From JANXYW01 sp031400455 (lineage in GTDB: Bacteria; Chloroflexota; Dehalococcoidia; DSTF01; JACRBR01): 11,895 bases of DNA. Made by a program: the position numbers and the translations under genes. The DNA lies in the NCBI GenBank assembly GCA_031400455.1, contig JANNPX010000018.1:1-11895 (forward strand), in the 5' to 3' direction. Under the pieces are notes generated by a model, which ran no database searches, was not told the origin of the DNA, and saw only the letters and a program-made list of their open reading frames with translations. Shown here piece by piece: positions 1-8,091 of this stretch. The first letter of the stretch is position 1, and the number at the start of each line of letters is the position of its first letter.

Positions 1-3000
1 CGCCGAGTCGCTCGGTGAGCACCGTCGAGTCCTCGATATCGCTGAAAATGATCGTGACGGTGCCATCCGGCGCGGCGTGTGACGCGATGTCCGGCTGCTC
101 GCGGCCGACGCTCTCCGCCACGATGTCGATCGACGTGTAGATGTCGGTGTCGTTCGTAATGCCCTGATCCTTGAGCTTGATCGCGAGGATCTTCTCAACC
201 AGCGGCTTCATCTTTAGGTCTTGCGCCGTTGCAAGCGCTTCGTCGATCAGGTCCCGCGCCCGTTCGCGGTCGCCGGGTGCGTCTCGCTGCAGCCGGATGC
301 GCGCGCAGTCGTATGCCGATTCCGCGCGCGTCGGCTTGTAAGCGATCGGTAAATGGGCGAGCGCCTCCTCCATGGCCTCCACTGCCTCGTCGGTTCGATC
401 GAGCGTTTCGAGCAGTAGGCCGCGGATGTGATCACAATTGTCACCATAGTCTGCGATGAAGCCTAGGGCCTCGATCTGTGGCAACAGTTCCTCGGCGGCG
501 GTCCTGTCGTTCATCAGACATGCCAGCGTCGCAAGCGCGACGCGCGCGTAGGATCCGAGTAATGGCGTTGCAGGCACATCGTGCTCGAGCACAGCGCGTG
601 CACATCTGCGGATCAGGTCTGCGTCCGGTTTGGCGCCAGAAATTTGAGCAGCACGAGCCGACAACGAAGCAGCCTGGCCGTACTCAAGGCTGGGACCGGG
701 CGGAACCAGGGCTATGGCCTCCAACAGTCGCTTGTGGAAGCCCTTAGCGGTGTCCATCTCGCCGAGTTGGTAGGCGATATAGGCACCGGCGCTGAGCGCG
801 CGGAAGTCGCCAATCGTTTCCAGCCCCAACTCGACGCCCTTGCGCGCCGTTGCCCAATCGCCCCGCCCGCCGGCGGTAACTGCAAGGGCGTTGCCCGCAC
901 TCGCCAACCCATACGGGTTCCGAGTGCGCGCATTCGCGGCGCGGCAGGCTTCGGCGAACACGTCCGCTTCGTCCAAGCGCCCCAAAAAGAAGCTGGCGGC
1001 GCCAGCGAAGAAGCACGCAGGCGCTTCTACGTCCGGCCTCTCGAGTTCGCGTGCGAGTGCGATGCTGCGGGTGCCGAGAGCAATAGATTCGTCCAAACGG
1101 AGGTGAAACATGGCGACGAACTGGCTCCCGTAGAGCACGTCCAGTTCGAGACGGCGCAATCCCAAACTGCGGGCGACATCTCCGGCGCGTTTAAACGCCT
1201 CTCGGCCGAGGGCCTCGTCTCCGAGCATCGCGCCAGATTGGCCAAGCGCTGCGTTGAGGCGGCCACAGTCCTCGCTACCGTCTTCGACGATTTCTAGTGC
1301 TCGTTGTATGAGCTGCGTTTGGGAACGTCGAAGAAGCAGCGGGTGCGTCCCGGCGAGATACGCCACTTCAGCGGCACGATGCACCTCATTCGTCTTAGCG
1401 TAGAACTCAAACGCCTGGCGAAAACTTCGCCACGCTTCGGTCACCTGCGCGGTTGCGATAGCCGCTTTGCCCAGGTCGGTGAGCAGTCCGGCCATCTCCT
1501 CGTCGACTTCCTGCCCTTCGCGGGCAGAGAGCGCAGCTCTGAAGTGGCGCGCAGCTTCCGCGTATGCGGACTGCGTTAGTGCCTGCCGGCCGGCGATGGC
1601 CGAGTACTTCGCCGACTTCTCGCCGAAGCGGGGCGAGAGCGTCGCGGCCTCGCTGAAGTGCATCGCGAGGCGGCCCGCGCGCTCCTCGGCGTTTGCGCCG
1701 TAGCGCTTCTCGAGCGCCTCGCCGACCTGGCCATGTAGGCGCACGCGGCGGGTCGTCGATAGCTCGGCGAGCAGCGTCTCCTGCATCTGCGCGTGCGTGA
1801 AGCGGTAGCGGCCGGCCTGGTCCGTCTCCTCGATCACACGCGCTTCGAGTGCTTCTTCGATCATCTTCAACAGCGCATCCTCGTCGCGGTCGCCGAGCAG
1901 CGTCAGTGTGTCGTAGGTGAAGTCGCGGCCGATGATGGCGGCGACCTGCAGCAGTTCGTTCGTCTCCTCCGACAGTCGGTTGAGGCGCCGACCGAGCGCC
2001 TCACGCACGCCGTCGGGGATCGCGATGTCGGAGATCGACGTCTTGGTAAGCGTGCCTTCCTGCGCCATCAGGTTCACGACCTCGGAGAGGAAGAACGCAT
2101 TGCCCTCGGTCTCCTCGAAGATGCGGTCGAGCACGTCCTTGCGCGGCTCGACGTTCGCGCGCGCCTTGATGTACGCCGCAACTTCATCGCGCGAGAGGCC
2201 GCGCAGCACGATGCGGTCGAAGCCGCTCTCGCGGTTGAGCGATGCCAGCGTTTCGGAGAGCGCGCTCTGCCGTGTGATGTCGGTATCGCGGTAGTTGCCG
2301 ACGATCAGCACGCGCATGCGGGACAGTTCGCGCGCGATGTGCTGTAGTAGCTGGAGCGTCGGCTTGTCGGCCCAGTGCAGGTCATCGAGCGCGATGACGA
2401 GCGGCGCTTGCGCCGCAATCGCCCGCAGGTACTGCGCGTAGGCGTCGAAGAGGCGGAACTGCGCGACCTCCGGGTCCGAGATCTCGGACGGCGCCGTGAC
2501 GTTCACGCCCGTCAGCAACCACGGGAAGATGCGCGTTAGCTCGTTGATCGCCTCCGGCGTCATCTGCGGGCCGATGACGACCGGCAGATCATCCTGGTGT
2601 GCGGCGGCGTACTGGTTGCCGGCCTGGATCCACGGCCAGTACGGCGGCGCGCCGGCGGACTCGTGTGTGCGGCCCCAGAGCACCTGCGCCCCGCGCATCT
2701 TCGCGTACGTCTCCAACTCCTGTGTCGTCCGCGTCTTGCCGATGCCGGGCTCGCCAACGAGCATCACCAGCCCGCCGTGCCCCGAGACGGCGTTGTCGAA
2801 CGCCTTCCGCAGCCGCTCCAACTCCGATTCGCGCCCGACGAAGACACCTAGCGCCAGCCGGTCCAGCACGTTGGAGTCGGAGTGCGTGGCGGCCTTCCCC
2901 GCAGGGTCGATGCGCTCCAGCGTGGCAAGCACTTCGTCCGCGGACGCCGGGCGCTCCGACGGATCCTTCGCCAGCAGGCGCAGCACGATCTCCTCCAGCT

Positions 3001-3955
3001 CCTGCGGGCACGCGTCCGAGAGCCACGACGGCGCAACGGGTGGCGTGTTGATGTGCTGGCTGATCACCGCCGTCGGGTTGTCGCTCGAAAACGGCGGCTT
3101 ACCCGTGATCAGTTCGTACAACATGCAGCCGAGCGAGTAGAGGTCGGCGCGCGGCGTCACTTCCGAGCCAAGTGCCTGCTCCGGCGGCATATAGGCGACT
3201 GTGCCGACCAGCATGCCGTGCATCGTCAGCCGCGACTGCTCGAACGCAACGGCCAATCCGAAGTCGCCGATCTCCGCCGTGCCGTCGGCGGCGAGCCAAA
3301 CATTGCCGGGCTTGAGGTCGCGATGCACGACGCCGTGCTTGTGCGCGTGGGCGAGGCCGCGGCAGACCCCCTTCGCGATCTCGAGCGTCCGCTCGATCGG
3401 CAGCGGCATCTCCAGCGTGTCGACGGCGCCGCCCGACATGTACTGACTCACGATGTACGGCTGGCTCTGCCCGTCCGCGCTCTTGTCCTCGCCGACGTCG
3501 TGGATGGTGACGATGTTCGGGTGGTCACCGAGCTGCGCCATCGCCTGCGCCTCGCGATTGACGCGCGAGAGCCCTTGCGCATCGAGTCCGTCGGTCTTGA
3601 TCACGGCCACCGCGACATCGCGCTTCAGCCGCTCGTCATGTGCGAGGTACACGCGCTTGCGCCCGCCCTCGCCGAGGAAACGCCGCACGGCGTAGCGCCC
3701 GCCGGCGAACGATGCGGGGAGCGGCGCCGCCACCGGTGCTTCCGGCGCAGCTGGCTGCGATGAGTCGGCGGACGGCGCGGCCGCTCCAGCGCGGATCGCC
3801 GCATCGAGGAACGAGCGCGCGTCGGCGTTCTCCGGGTCGAGCGCCAGCACGTCCTGCGAGAGGTCGCGCACGCGCGGCCACTCACGGCGGGCGAGCGCAG
3901 CTTCCGCCTCGTCGAGGAGACGGTCTATCTGGCGCTGGACGCGTTCGCTTGGCAT
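1..3955 (-). CDS. Ser/Thr protein kinase - AAA ATPase - TPR - class III nucleotide cyclase fusion (3' end beyond window)
   Basis: The frame stays open from an ATG at 3955 to the left edge, giving 1318 visible residues; the C-terminus is cut off. Residues 1-60 are a helical, TPR-like segment, followed by an Ala/Pro linker. A Hanks-type kinase follows from about residue 86. Its glycine loop reads GEGGRKRVY, without the usual third glycine. It has VAVIK (K120), a likely alpha-C Glu at E135, HRDLKPGN (211-218) and DFG (231-233), so it looks catalytically competent. A signalling ATPase of the PknK/LuxR-cyclase type has Walker A GEPGIGKT (401-408) and Walker B LVIALDDLHWAD (519-530). A long Ala/Leu/Arg-rich helical TPR-like region runs from about 790 to 1250. 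At about 1297 the motif VTIIFSDIEDST begins a class III adenylate/guanylate cyclase domain, with D1306 as a likely metal ligand. By family analogy this is a cytoplasmic signal integrator that phosphorylates proteins and may make cyclic nucleotide. The signal and targets are unknown, and cyclase activity cannot be judged because the domain is truncated. A G-rich ribosome-binding sequence lies at 3958-3964. Confidence 0.94.
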   Translation of the reverse strand, partial: MPSERVQRQIDRLLDEAEAALARREWPRVRDLSQDVLALDPENADARSFLDAAIRAGAAAPSADSSQPAAPEAPVAAPLPASFAGGRYAVRRFLGEGGRKRVYLAHDERLKRDVAVAVIKTDGLDAQGLSRVNREAQAMAQLGDHPNIVTIHDVGEDKSADGQSQPYIVSQYMSGGAVDTLEMPLPIERTLEIAKGVCRGLAHAHKHGVVHRDLKPGNVWLAADGTAEIGDFGLAVAFEQSRLTMHGMLVGTVAYMPPEQALGSEVTPRADLYSLGCMLYELITGKPPFSSDNPTAVISQHINTPPVAPSWLSDACPQELEEIVLRLLAKDPSERPASADEVLATLERIDPAGKAATHSDSNVLDRLALGVFVGRESELERLRKAFDNAVSGHGGLVMLVGEPGIGKTRTTQELETYAKMRGAQVLWGRTHESAGAPPYWPWIQAGNQYAAAHQDDLPVVIGPQMTPEAINELTRIFPWLLTGVNVTAPSEISDPEVAQFRLFDAYAQYLRAIAAQAPLVIALDDLHWADKPTLQLLQHIARELSRMRVLIVGNYRDTDITRQSALSETLASLNRESGFDRIVLRGLSRDEVAAYIKARANVEPRKDVLDRIFEETEGNAFFLSEVVNLMAQEGTLTKTSISDIAIPDGVREALGRRLNRLSEETNELLQVAAIIGRDFTYDTLTLLGDRDEDALLKMIEEALEARVIEETDQAGRYRFTHAQMQETLLAELSTTRRVRLHGQVGEALEKRYGANAEERAGRLAMHFSEAATLSPRFGEKSAKYSAIAGRQALTQSAYAEAARHFRAALSAREGQEVDEEMAGLLTDLGKAAIATAQVTEAWRSFRQAFEFYAKTNEVHRAAEVAYLAGTHPLLLRRSQTQLIQRALEIVEDGSEDCGRLNAALGQSGAMLGDEALGREAFKRAGDVARSLGLRRLELDVLYGSQFVAMFHLRLDESIALGTRSIALARELERPDVEAPACFFAGAASFFLGRLDEADVFAEACRAANARTRNPYGLASAGNALAVTAGGRGDWATARKGVELGLETIGDFRALSAGAYIAYQLGEMDTAKGFHKRLLEAIALVPPGPSLEYGQAASLSARAAQISGAKPDADLIRRCARAVLEHDVPATPLLGSYARVALATLACLMNDRTAAEELLPQIEALGFIADYGDNCDHIRGLLLETLDRTDEAVEAMEEALAHLPIAYKPTRAESAYDCARIRLQRDAPGDRERARDLIDEALATAQDLKMKPLVEKILAIKLKDQGITNDTDIYTSIDIVAESVGREQPDIASHAAPDGTVTIIFSDIEDSTVLTERLG

Positions 3956-3982
3956 GGCCCCCCTGATTGCACGTGTGAAGAG

Positions 3983-4011
3983 ATGATCCGCGAACCCGCC
4001 TGCCGGGTCAA
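3983..4011 (-). promoter_or_regulatory. candidate sigma70-like promoter for the kinase-cyclase gene
   Basis: On the minus strand TTGACC (4006-4011, 5/6 to the -35 consensus) is followed after 17 nt by GATCAT (3983-3988, 4/6 to the -10 consensus). The start codon is 27 nt downstream. The -35 overlaps the perfect palindrome GTCAATTGAC (4007-4016), a possible operator. The region also forms an inverted repeat, so the bases could instead serve an RNA structure. Confidence 0.4.
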
Positions 4012-4026
4012 TTGACGCGCGGATCA
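3984..4026 (-). repeat. nested inverted repeat between the PEP-utilising gene and the kinase gene
   Basis: TGATCCGCG (3984-3992) and CGCGGATCA (4018-4026) are perfect 9-bp inverted arms 25 nt apart. Inside them ACCCG (3994-3998) and CGGGT (4004-4008) form a second stem with a 5-nt loop. On the minus-strand transcript the outer stem is followed by TCTCTTC, which is only mildly U-rich. It could act as a terminator for the PEP-utilising gene, as a leader structure, or as a protein-binding site for the kinase gene. The symmetry is seen directly; the role is inferred. Confidence 0.5.
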
Positions 4027-4051
4027 GCTGGAGCGGAGGCCGCCGCCGCCC

Positions 4052-5632
4052 TCATCCCGATAGCGAGACGGTTCCCGCGCCGCCGTCGACGGTGATCATC
4101 TGCCCGTCCCGTATCCGCGCGGTCGCGTCCTTGACTGCAACGACTGCCGGGATCCCGTACTCGCGGGCGGTGATCGCGGGATGCGAGAGCGGACCCCCGG
4201 TCTCGGTGACGATGCCGGACGCCATCGAGAAGAGCGGCGTCCACGCCGGCGTGGTCATGACGCACACGAGGATGTCGCCCGACTTCAGTCGAACGCCTTC
4301 CTCCGGCCCGTGCAGGATGCGCGCAGGCCCCGTGACTTGGCCGCGGCTCGCGGGCGCGCCGCGAAGCTCGTCCGGTGCGCCTGCCGCAGCGACGGGCGCT
4401 GTTGCCGGCGTCCCGATAATGTCTGGCGGTACGAGTTGGCGCCACCGCTCCCATTCGGCGCCGCGCTCCGCTACGACGCGGCGCAGATCAGCCACCGCGT
4501 CGCCCTCGAAATCATCGGGGACGAGGAAGAGAATGTCTTCCGCGCGGTCGATGCGGCCGTCCTGGACGAGACCCGCACCCTTCCGAAGAAGTAGGCCGCG
4601 GACCTCCCCGGAAATCACCATCTGCCAGTACGCCCGGCCTTCGCGGACGCCGACATAGCCATCCAGCTCGGCGACGATCCGCGCGAAGTCCGCGTGCTTG
4701 TCCTCCGGTAGCAGGCCAAGAGCGCGCTCCGTCGCGGCACGCCGGATCGCCGCGCTGCGCGCGGTCAGTTCTTCAGGCGAAACGCTCTCCGATTCGAGGT
4801 GGGCGCAGATCAGCGAGAACGGCATTGTCGGCCGTTCGCGCCACGTAGGCAGCACAAGTTCCCATCCCTGCGAGCGAGAGCCGTGCTTCTCGACGAGCGC
4901 GTCGAAGGCGGCGACGAACGTCGCTGCGGTCGGCTCGTGCCGAAGCGACTCCAGCGCTTCGCCGGTCGCGCCGGATGCGAGGAGGCGCGCGACCGCCGGC
5001 GTCTCGCGCGCCAGCCGCGCGAGTTCCCCGATCTCGCCGTCGATAGCCTGCGACGCGTTGTCTCCGCCCTGCGTCACTTCGAGCGCAATCAGCGCTGCGT
5101 CAGTGCCCGCGCTCTCGGTGAGGAGCCCGTTGAGGCGCAGGCTCGCTTCCATCAGCAGCGCCGAGGACGTGAACGTCTGGTGAAATCCGTACGCCCACAA
5201 TTCGGCGGCGGATTGCAAGGATGCGTCGCCGTCGGTGTTCGCCAGTTGGGCGCACGCAGCTTCAATGCGCGGCTGGGCGTATTGCTGCCAGAATCCCTGC
5301 GCGTTGCCGTACCGCCGCGCGACCGCACGATAACGCTTCGCCATCACAGCCAGGCGGTCGAGCGTGTACGGGCTCGTCCTGGCGTAGAGGAACGGCCCGG
5401 CGAGTTGGAACCGGTAGAAGATGGCGGGCGGCTCCATCTCGACCTCTGCCCAAGCCCGGTCCGCGCCGGGCCAGCCAGCCTGCCGGAGCCAGACTTCCAT
5501 CGGCGTCAGCGGTTGCGGCCAGTGCGAGCGATCCCGAATCCACTCGCTCTGTTCCGCGTCCGGATAAACCCACTCGAACGGAAGTTCCGTGCCGTCGTCG
5601 CAGCGGAGTATCGAACTAGCAGGGCCGGTCAT
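4052..5632 (-). CDS. PEP-utilising enzyme: substrate-binding region plus phosphohistidine swivelling domain
   Basis: This 526-residue protein corresponds to the middle and C-terminal parts of PEP synthase-like enzymes such as rifampin phosphotransferase and the large subunit of phenylphosphate synthase. Residues 1 to about 405 form the long, mostly helical part that binds substrate in those families, opening with a Trp/Pro-rich segment (SHWPQPLTP). An Ala/Pro linker (about 405-423) leads to the mobile domain. That domain has GDILVCVMTTPAWTPL and then GGPLSHPAITAREYGIPAV, in which H484 is the expected phosphoryl-carrying histidine. It has no ATP-grasp domain; that half is encoded divergently at 5779. 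The start at 5632 is preferred over the upstream ATG at 5707 because GAGGAG/GAGAGG lies just before it, and because the longer version would absorb the AT-rich intergenic symmetry element. In related enzymes the histidine passes a phosphate from ATP to a small-molecule hydroxyl or to pyruvate. The substrate here is unknown. Confidence 0.92.
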   Translation of the reverse strand: MTGPASSILRCDDGTELPFEWVYPDAEQSEWIRDRSHWPQPLTPMEVWLRQAGWPGADRAWAEVEMEPPAIFYRFQLAGPFLYARTSPYTLDRLAVMAKRYRAVARRYGNAQGFWQQYAQPRIEAACAQLANTDGDASLQSAAELWAYGFHQTFTSSALLMEASLRLNGLLTESAGTDAALIALEVTQGGDNASQAIDGEIGELARLARETPAVARLLASGATGEALESLRHEPTAATFVAAFDALVEKHGSRSQGWELVLPTWRERPTMPFSLICAHLESESVSPEELTARSAAIRRAATERALGLLPEDKHADFARIVAELDGYVGVREGRAYWQMVISGEVRGLLLRKGAGLVQDGRIDRAEDILFLVPDDFEGDAVADLRRVVAERGAEWERWRQLVPPDIIGTPATAPVAAAGAPDELRGAPASRGQVTGPARILHGPEEGVRLKSGDILVCVMTTPAWTPLFSMASGIVTETGGPLSHPAITAREYGIPAVVAVKDATARIRDGQMITVDGGAGTVSLSG

Positions 5633-5679
5633 GCTGCCTCTCCTCATCGCGATCTGGAACGCGGATCGAGTTTCCGTTA

Positions 5680-5694
5680 ATGTTCGGTTAACAT
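5680..5694. promoter_or_regulatory. AT-rich inverted repeat in the divergent intergenic region (possible operator or promoter)
   Basis: ATGTT (5680-5684) and AACAT (5690-5694) form a symmetric element with a 5-nt spacer. It lies in the only AT-rich patch of the 146-bp region shared by the divergent dikinase halves. TAACAT on the plus strand and TATGTT on the minus strand resemble -10 boxes, but neither has a convincing -35 partner. A shared regulator controlling both directions is an inference. Confidence 0.35.
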
Positions 5695-5778
5695 AGCGAA
5701 ACGCCACGATGGGCGCACCAGGGCCGTCACGACGGGTCGACGAGCGGCGCGGGCAGATCGCAACAGGCAGGAGCGGTA

Positions 5779-6621
5779 ATGAGCGTCATTCACTGGCTCG
5801 GCGAAGATGGCTGCCATCACGATGCGATCGTAGGCGGAAAAGCCGCGAGCCTGAGCCGCCTCGCGTCACTACATACCGTCCCGCACGGCTTTGCGATCCC
5901 GGCGTTGCCGGCTATTCAGAGTTCGATGCCGGAGGCGCTCGCGCCCGCAATCGTCCGCGCATACCAGGCCCTGGGTGATCGCTGCGGCGAGACGCACCCG
6001 TCCGTCGCAGTCCGCTCGTCCGCTCTGGAAGAAGATGGATCCGCCGCGTCGTTTGCCGGGCAGCACGACACCTACCTGAATATTCGCGGCGTCGATGCCC
6101 TGCTCGATGCGGTGCATCGCTGCGTGCGATCGGCCATTTCGTCTGAGGCGCTAGCGTACCGGGCGGAGCGCGGCCTGCCGATGGTTGACGTGCGGATCGC
6201 CGTGCTCGTGCAACAGCTCGTGCCGTCCGATGTGTCCGCCGTAGTCTTCAGCGCAAATCCGGTCACGGGCAGCCGCGACGAAGTGATGATCAACGCGAGT
6301 TGGGGACTCGGCGAAAGCATAGTTGGCGGCAGCGTGACGCCTGACACCTTCGTTGTCGACAAGCGGGGCCTCGCAGTCACGTGGCGCGACGTGGCGAAGA
6401 AGGACCGCATGACCGTGATGACCGAGGCAGGCACCACCGAGACGGATGTACCCCCCGACCTGCAATCGGTCTCCAGCCTGGACGACGCGCAGATCAATGA
6501 AATGGCGCAGCTCGCACTCATGCTCGAGAGGGCAACGGGTCACGCCGTTGACGTCGAATGCGCAATCGCACGGGATACCCTCTATCTCCTGCAGTGCCGC
6601 CCCATCACGACACTTGGCTAA
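5779..6621 (+). CDS. PEP/pyruvate-binding (PPDK-N type) ATP-grasp domain protein
   Basis: This 280-residue protein consists almost entirely of the ATP-binding N-terminal domain of PEP synthase/PPDK enzymes. GGKAASL (19-25) is followed by VRSSALEEDGSAASFAGQ (78-95), VQQLVPS (144-150), NPVTG (160-164), WGLGES (175-180), DVE (258-260) and the closing QCRPIT (272-277). The stretch between the first two motifs is shorter than in typical rifampin phosphotransferases. There is no substrate-binding or His domain, so it should need the divergent partner at 4052-5632. Together they match the two-subunit layout known for phenylphosphate synthase, or the AP plus RP/His domains of rifampin phosphotransferase. 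By family knowledge it cleaves ATP and phosphorylates the partner's histidine. AGGAG at 5769-5773 supports the start. The stop overlaps the MFS gene by 8 nt. Confidence 0.92.
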   Translation: MSVIHWLGEDGCHHDAIVGGKAASLSRLASLHTVPHGFAIPALPAIQSSMPEALAPAIVRAYQALGDRCGETHPSVAVRSSALEEDGSAASFAGQHDTYLNIRGVDALLDAVHRCVRSAISSEALAYRAERGLPMVDVRIAVLVQQLVPSDVSAVVFSANPVTGSRDEVMINASWGLGESIVGGSVTPDTFVVDKRGLAVTWRDVAKKDRMTVMTEAGTTETDVPPDLQSVSSLDDAQINEMAQLALMLERATGHAVDVECAIARDTLYLLQCRPITTLG

Positions 6622-8035
6622 CCGCCCGACACCCGCAACAAACAGCGTTCCGCTCCTGCTCGCACTTTCGTCGCTGGGCGCCATCCTCGCGCCGCTGAAT
6701 TCGACGATGGTAGCCGTCGCTCTTCCCGACATCCGCGACGAGTTCTCGCTGAGCCACGGCGCGGTCGCATGGCTGATCTCGGGCTACTTGATCGCGATGG
6801 CCGTCGCCCAACCGCTCGGAGGACGTCTGGGGGACCAGATCGGCCGTGCGCGCGTCTATCGCGGCGGATTGCTGGCGTTCCTTGTCCTGTCCATCGCGAC
6901 AGCCTTCGCCCCGAACTTTCCGATTCTTGTGACCCTGCGCATTGCTCAGGCGGTTGCGGGAGCTGTGCTCATCCCCAACGGCATGGCCATGCTTCGTACG
7001 CAAGCGCCGGAAGGGCAACTCGGCCGGTTGAACGGGATCAACGGCGCCGTATTGTCCTTCGCGGCGGCCGCCGGCCCGCTGGTCGGCGCGGCGACGCTGG
7101 CAATCGCCTCGTGGCGATGGATGTTTCCACTCAGCGCGCCGTTTATCGTGCTGGCACTCGTGCTCCTTGAAAAACTGGATGTGCATGAGGCGGAGCGTCA
7201 GCCGCGCACACCGATGGATTGGCCCGGCGCCCTGCTGTTCGTCGGCCTATTAGTTGCCGTGACGCTACAGCTGAGCGCGCTTCGCGGTACAGCAGGCGGC
7301 ATCGAGCTAGCACTTCAGTCAGCGGCCACGCTCGTCATCGGGGCGCTCTTCGTTTGGCGCCAACGCCGCACCGCATCCCCCGCAGCGGAATGGAAGCTCT
7401 TCAAAGTGCCATCTTTCGCCGCATCGACGGCGTACTTGCTTCTCACGAACCTGAGCATGTATACGACGCTGCTGATGATCCCGTTCTTCGTGCGCGACGT
7501 GCAGGGGAAAAGCACCGAGCTGTCGGGACTCCTCCTCGGTGCGATGTCCGTGCTCGTGGCGATCACCGCGCCCTTCGGCGGACGCTTGTCCGATGCGTGG
7601 GGTCGGCGTCCATCAGCGCAGGTCGGTTCAGTGCTCATGCTGATCGGGTCGGTGGCGCTGCTCGCCGGGCTGAGCCGCACCGTGTCACCGGGCTATCTCG
7701 CCGCCTGCCTGGCGGTACTCGGCCTCGGCCTCGGCTTGGGCGTGGGGGCAGCCAACACTGCGGCCGTCGAGTCCGCGCCACGCTCGTTCGCGGGTTCTGC
7801 CGCGGGCACCAGTTCGATGATGCGGTACGTCGGCAGCATCGTCGGTGCTGGGATACTGGCCGGCGTATTGCGTGACAGTAACGGCGGTGGTGGCGATGTC
7901 ACGACGTTCCAACTCGTGGCCCTGGCAGTGGTCGTCACCGCCGCGCTCGCCGTCGCCGCTTCGATGTTCATCCACCGGTTCGTTGCCACCGAGGCGGTAC
8001 TCGTGTCGCAGGGACCGGCGGTCGATGCGATCTGA
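6614..8035 (+). CDS. MFS transporter, DHA2-like drug:proton antiporter family
   Basis: A 473-residue polytopic membrane protein with roughly 12-14 hydrophobic segments. The first transmembrane helix ends in LNSTMVAVALPDI, the DHA2-type motif, with Asn where Asp is usual. GGRLGDQIGRARVYRGG after helix 2 is MFS motif A, and AAAAGPLVGAATL in helix 5 resembles antiporter motif C. A second motif-A-like sequence, GGRLSDAWGRRP, opens the later half. By family it exports small molecules in exchange for protons. The TTG at 6614 is chosen because it places a short N-terminus before helix 1 and overlaps the upstream stop by 8 nt, which suggests translational coupling. No clear ribosome-binding site is visible, and the only upstream ATG in frame (6446) lies deep inside the preceding gene. 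The coupling suggests that it moves a substrate or product of the dikinase pair (inference). Confidence 0.88.
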   Translation: MANRPTPATNSVPLLLALSSLGAILAPLNSTMVAVALPDIRDEFSLSHGAVAWLISGYLIAMAVAQPLGGRLGDQIGRARVYRGGLLAFLVLSIATAFAPNFPILVTLRIAQAVAGAVLIPNGMAMLRTQAPEGQLGRLNGINGAVLSFAAAAGPLVGAATLAIASWRWMFPLSAPFIVLALVLLEKLDVHEAERQPRTPMDWPGALLFVGLLVAVTLQLSALRGTAGGIELALQSAATLVIGALFVWRQRRTASPAAEWKLFKVPSFAASTAYLLLTNLSMYTTLLMIPFFVRDVQGKSTELSGLLLGAMSVLVAITAPFGGRLSDAWGRRPSAQVGSVLMLIGSVALLAGLSRTVSPGYLAACLAVLGLGLGLGVGAANTAAVESAPRSFAGSAAGTSSMMRYVGSIVGAGILAGVLRDSNGGGGDVTTFQLVALAVVVTAALAVAASMFIHRFVATEAVLVSQGPAVDAI

Positions 8036-8055
8036 GTCGGCATGACACTGCCGGA

Positions 8056-8085
8056 TTGACATTGGCCGAAGGCGGCACGTAGCGT
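8056..8085 (+). promoter_or_regulatory. candidate leaderless promoter of the hotdog-rhodanese run
   Basis: A perfect -35 box TTGACA (8056-8061) is followed after 18 nt by TAGCGT (8080-8085), which fits the loose TANNNT -10 seen at leaderless promoters in GC-rich bacteria. The ATG at 8092 begins 7 nt after the -10 box, and no Shine-Dalgarno sequence precedes it. Together these suggest that transcription starts at or next to the A of ATG. The -10 is weak against the standard consensus. Confidence 0.45.
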
Positions 8086-8091
8086 TAGACG

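Noticed and set aside
2496..3763. Long plus-strand open frames (214 and 293 aa) across the kinase region
   Set aside because: They lie antisense to conserved kinase and ATPase motifs, have Arg/Ala-rich composition and show no recognisable domains; open antisense frames are expected in GC-rich coding DNA.
5633..5707. Upstream ATG extending the PEP-utilising protein by 25 residues
   Set aside because: The extension would cover the AT-rich intergenic element, and the ATG at 5632 has a much better ribosome-binding sequence.
4052..6621. Calling the dikinase pair a rifampin resistance enzyme
   Set aside because: The domain layout matches, but substrate specificity in this superfamily cannot be read from motifs; phenylphosphate synthase-like or other roles are equally possible.
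6072..7186. Minus-strand open frames opposite the dikinase ATP-binding gene and the MFS gene
   Set aside because: They are shadows of conserved motifs on the plus strand; composition is not protein-like.
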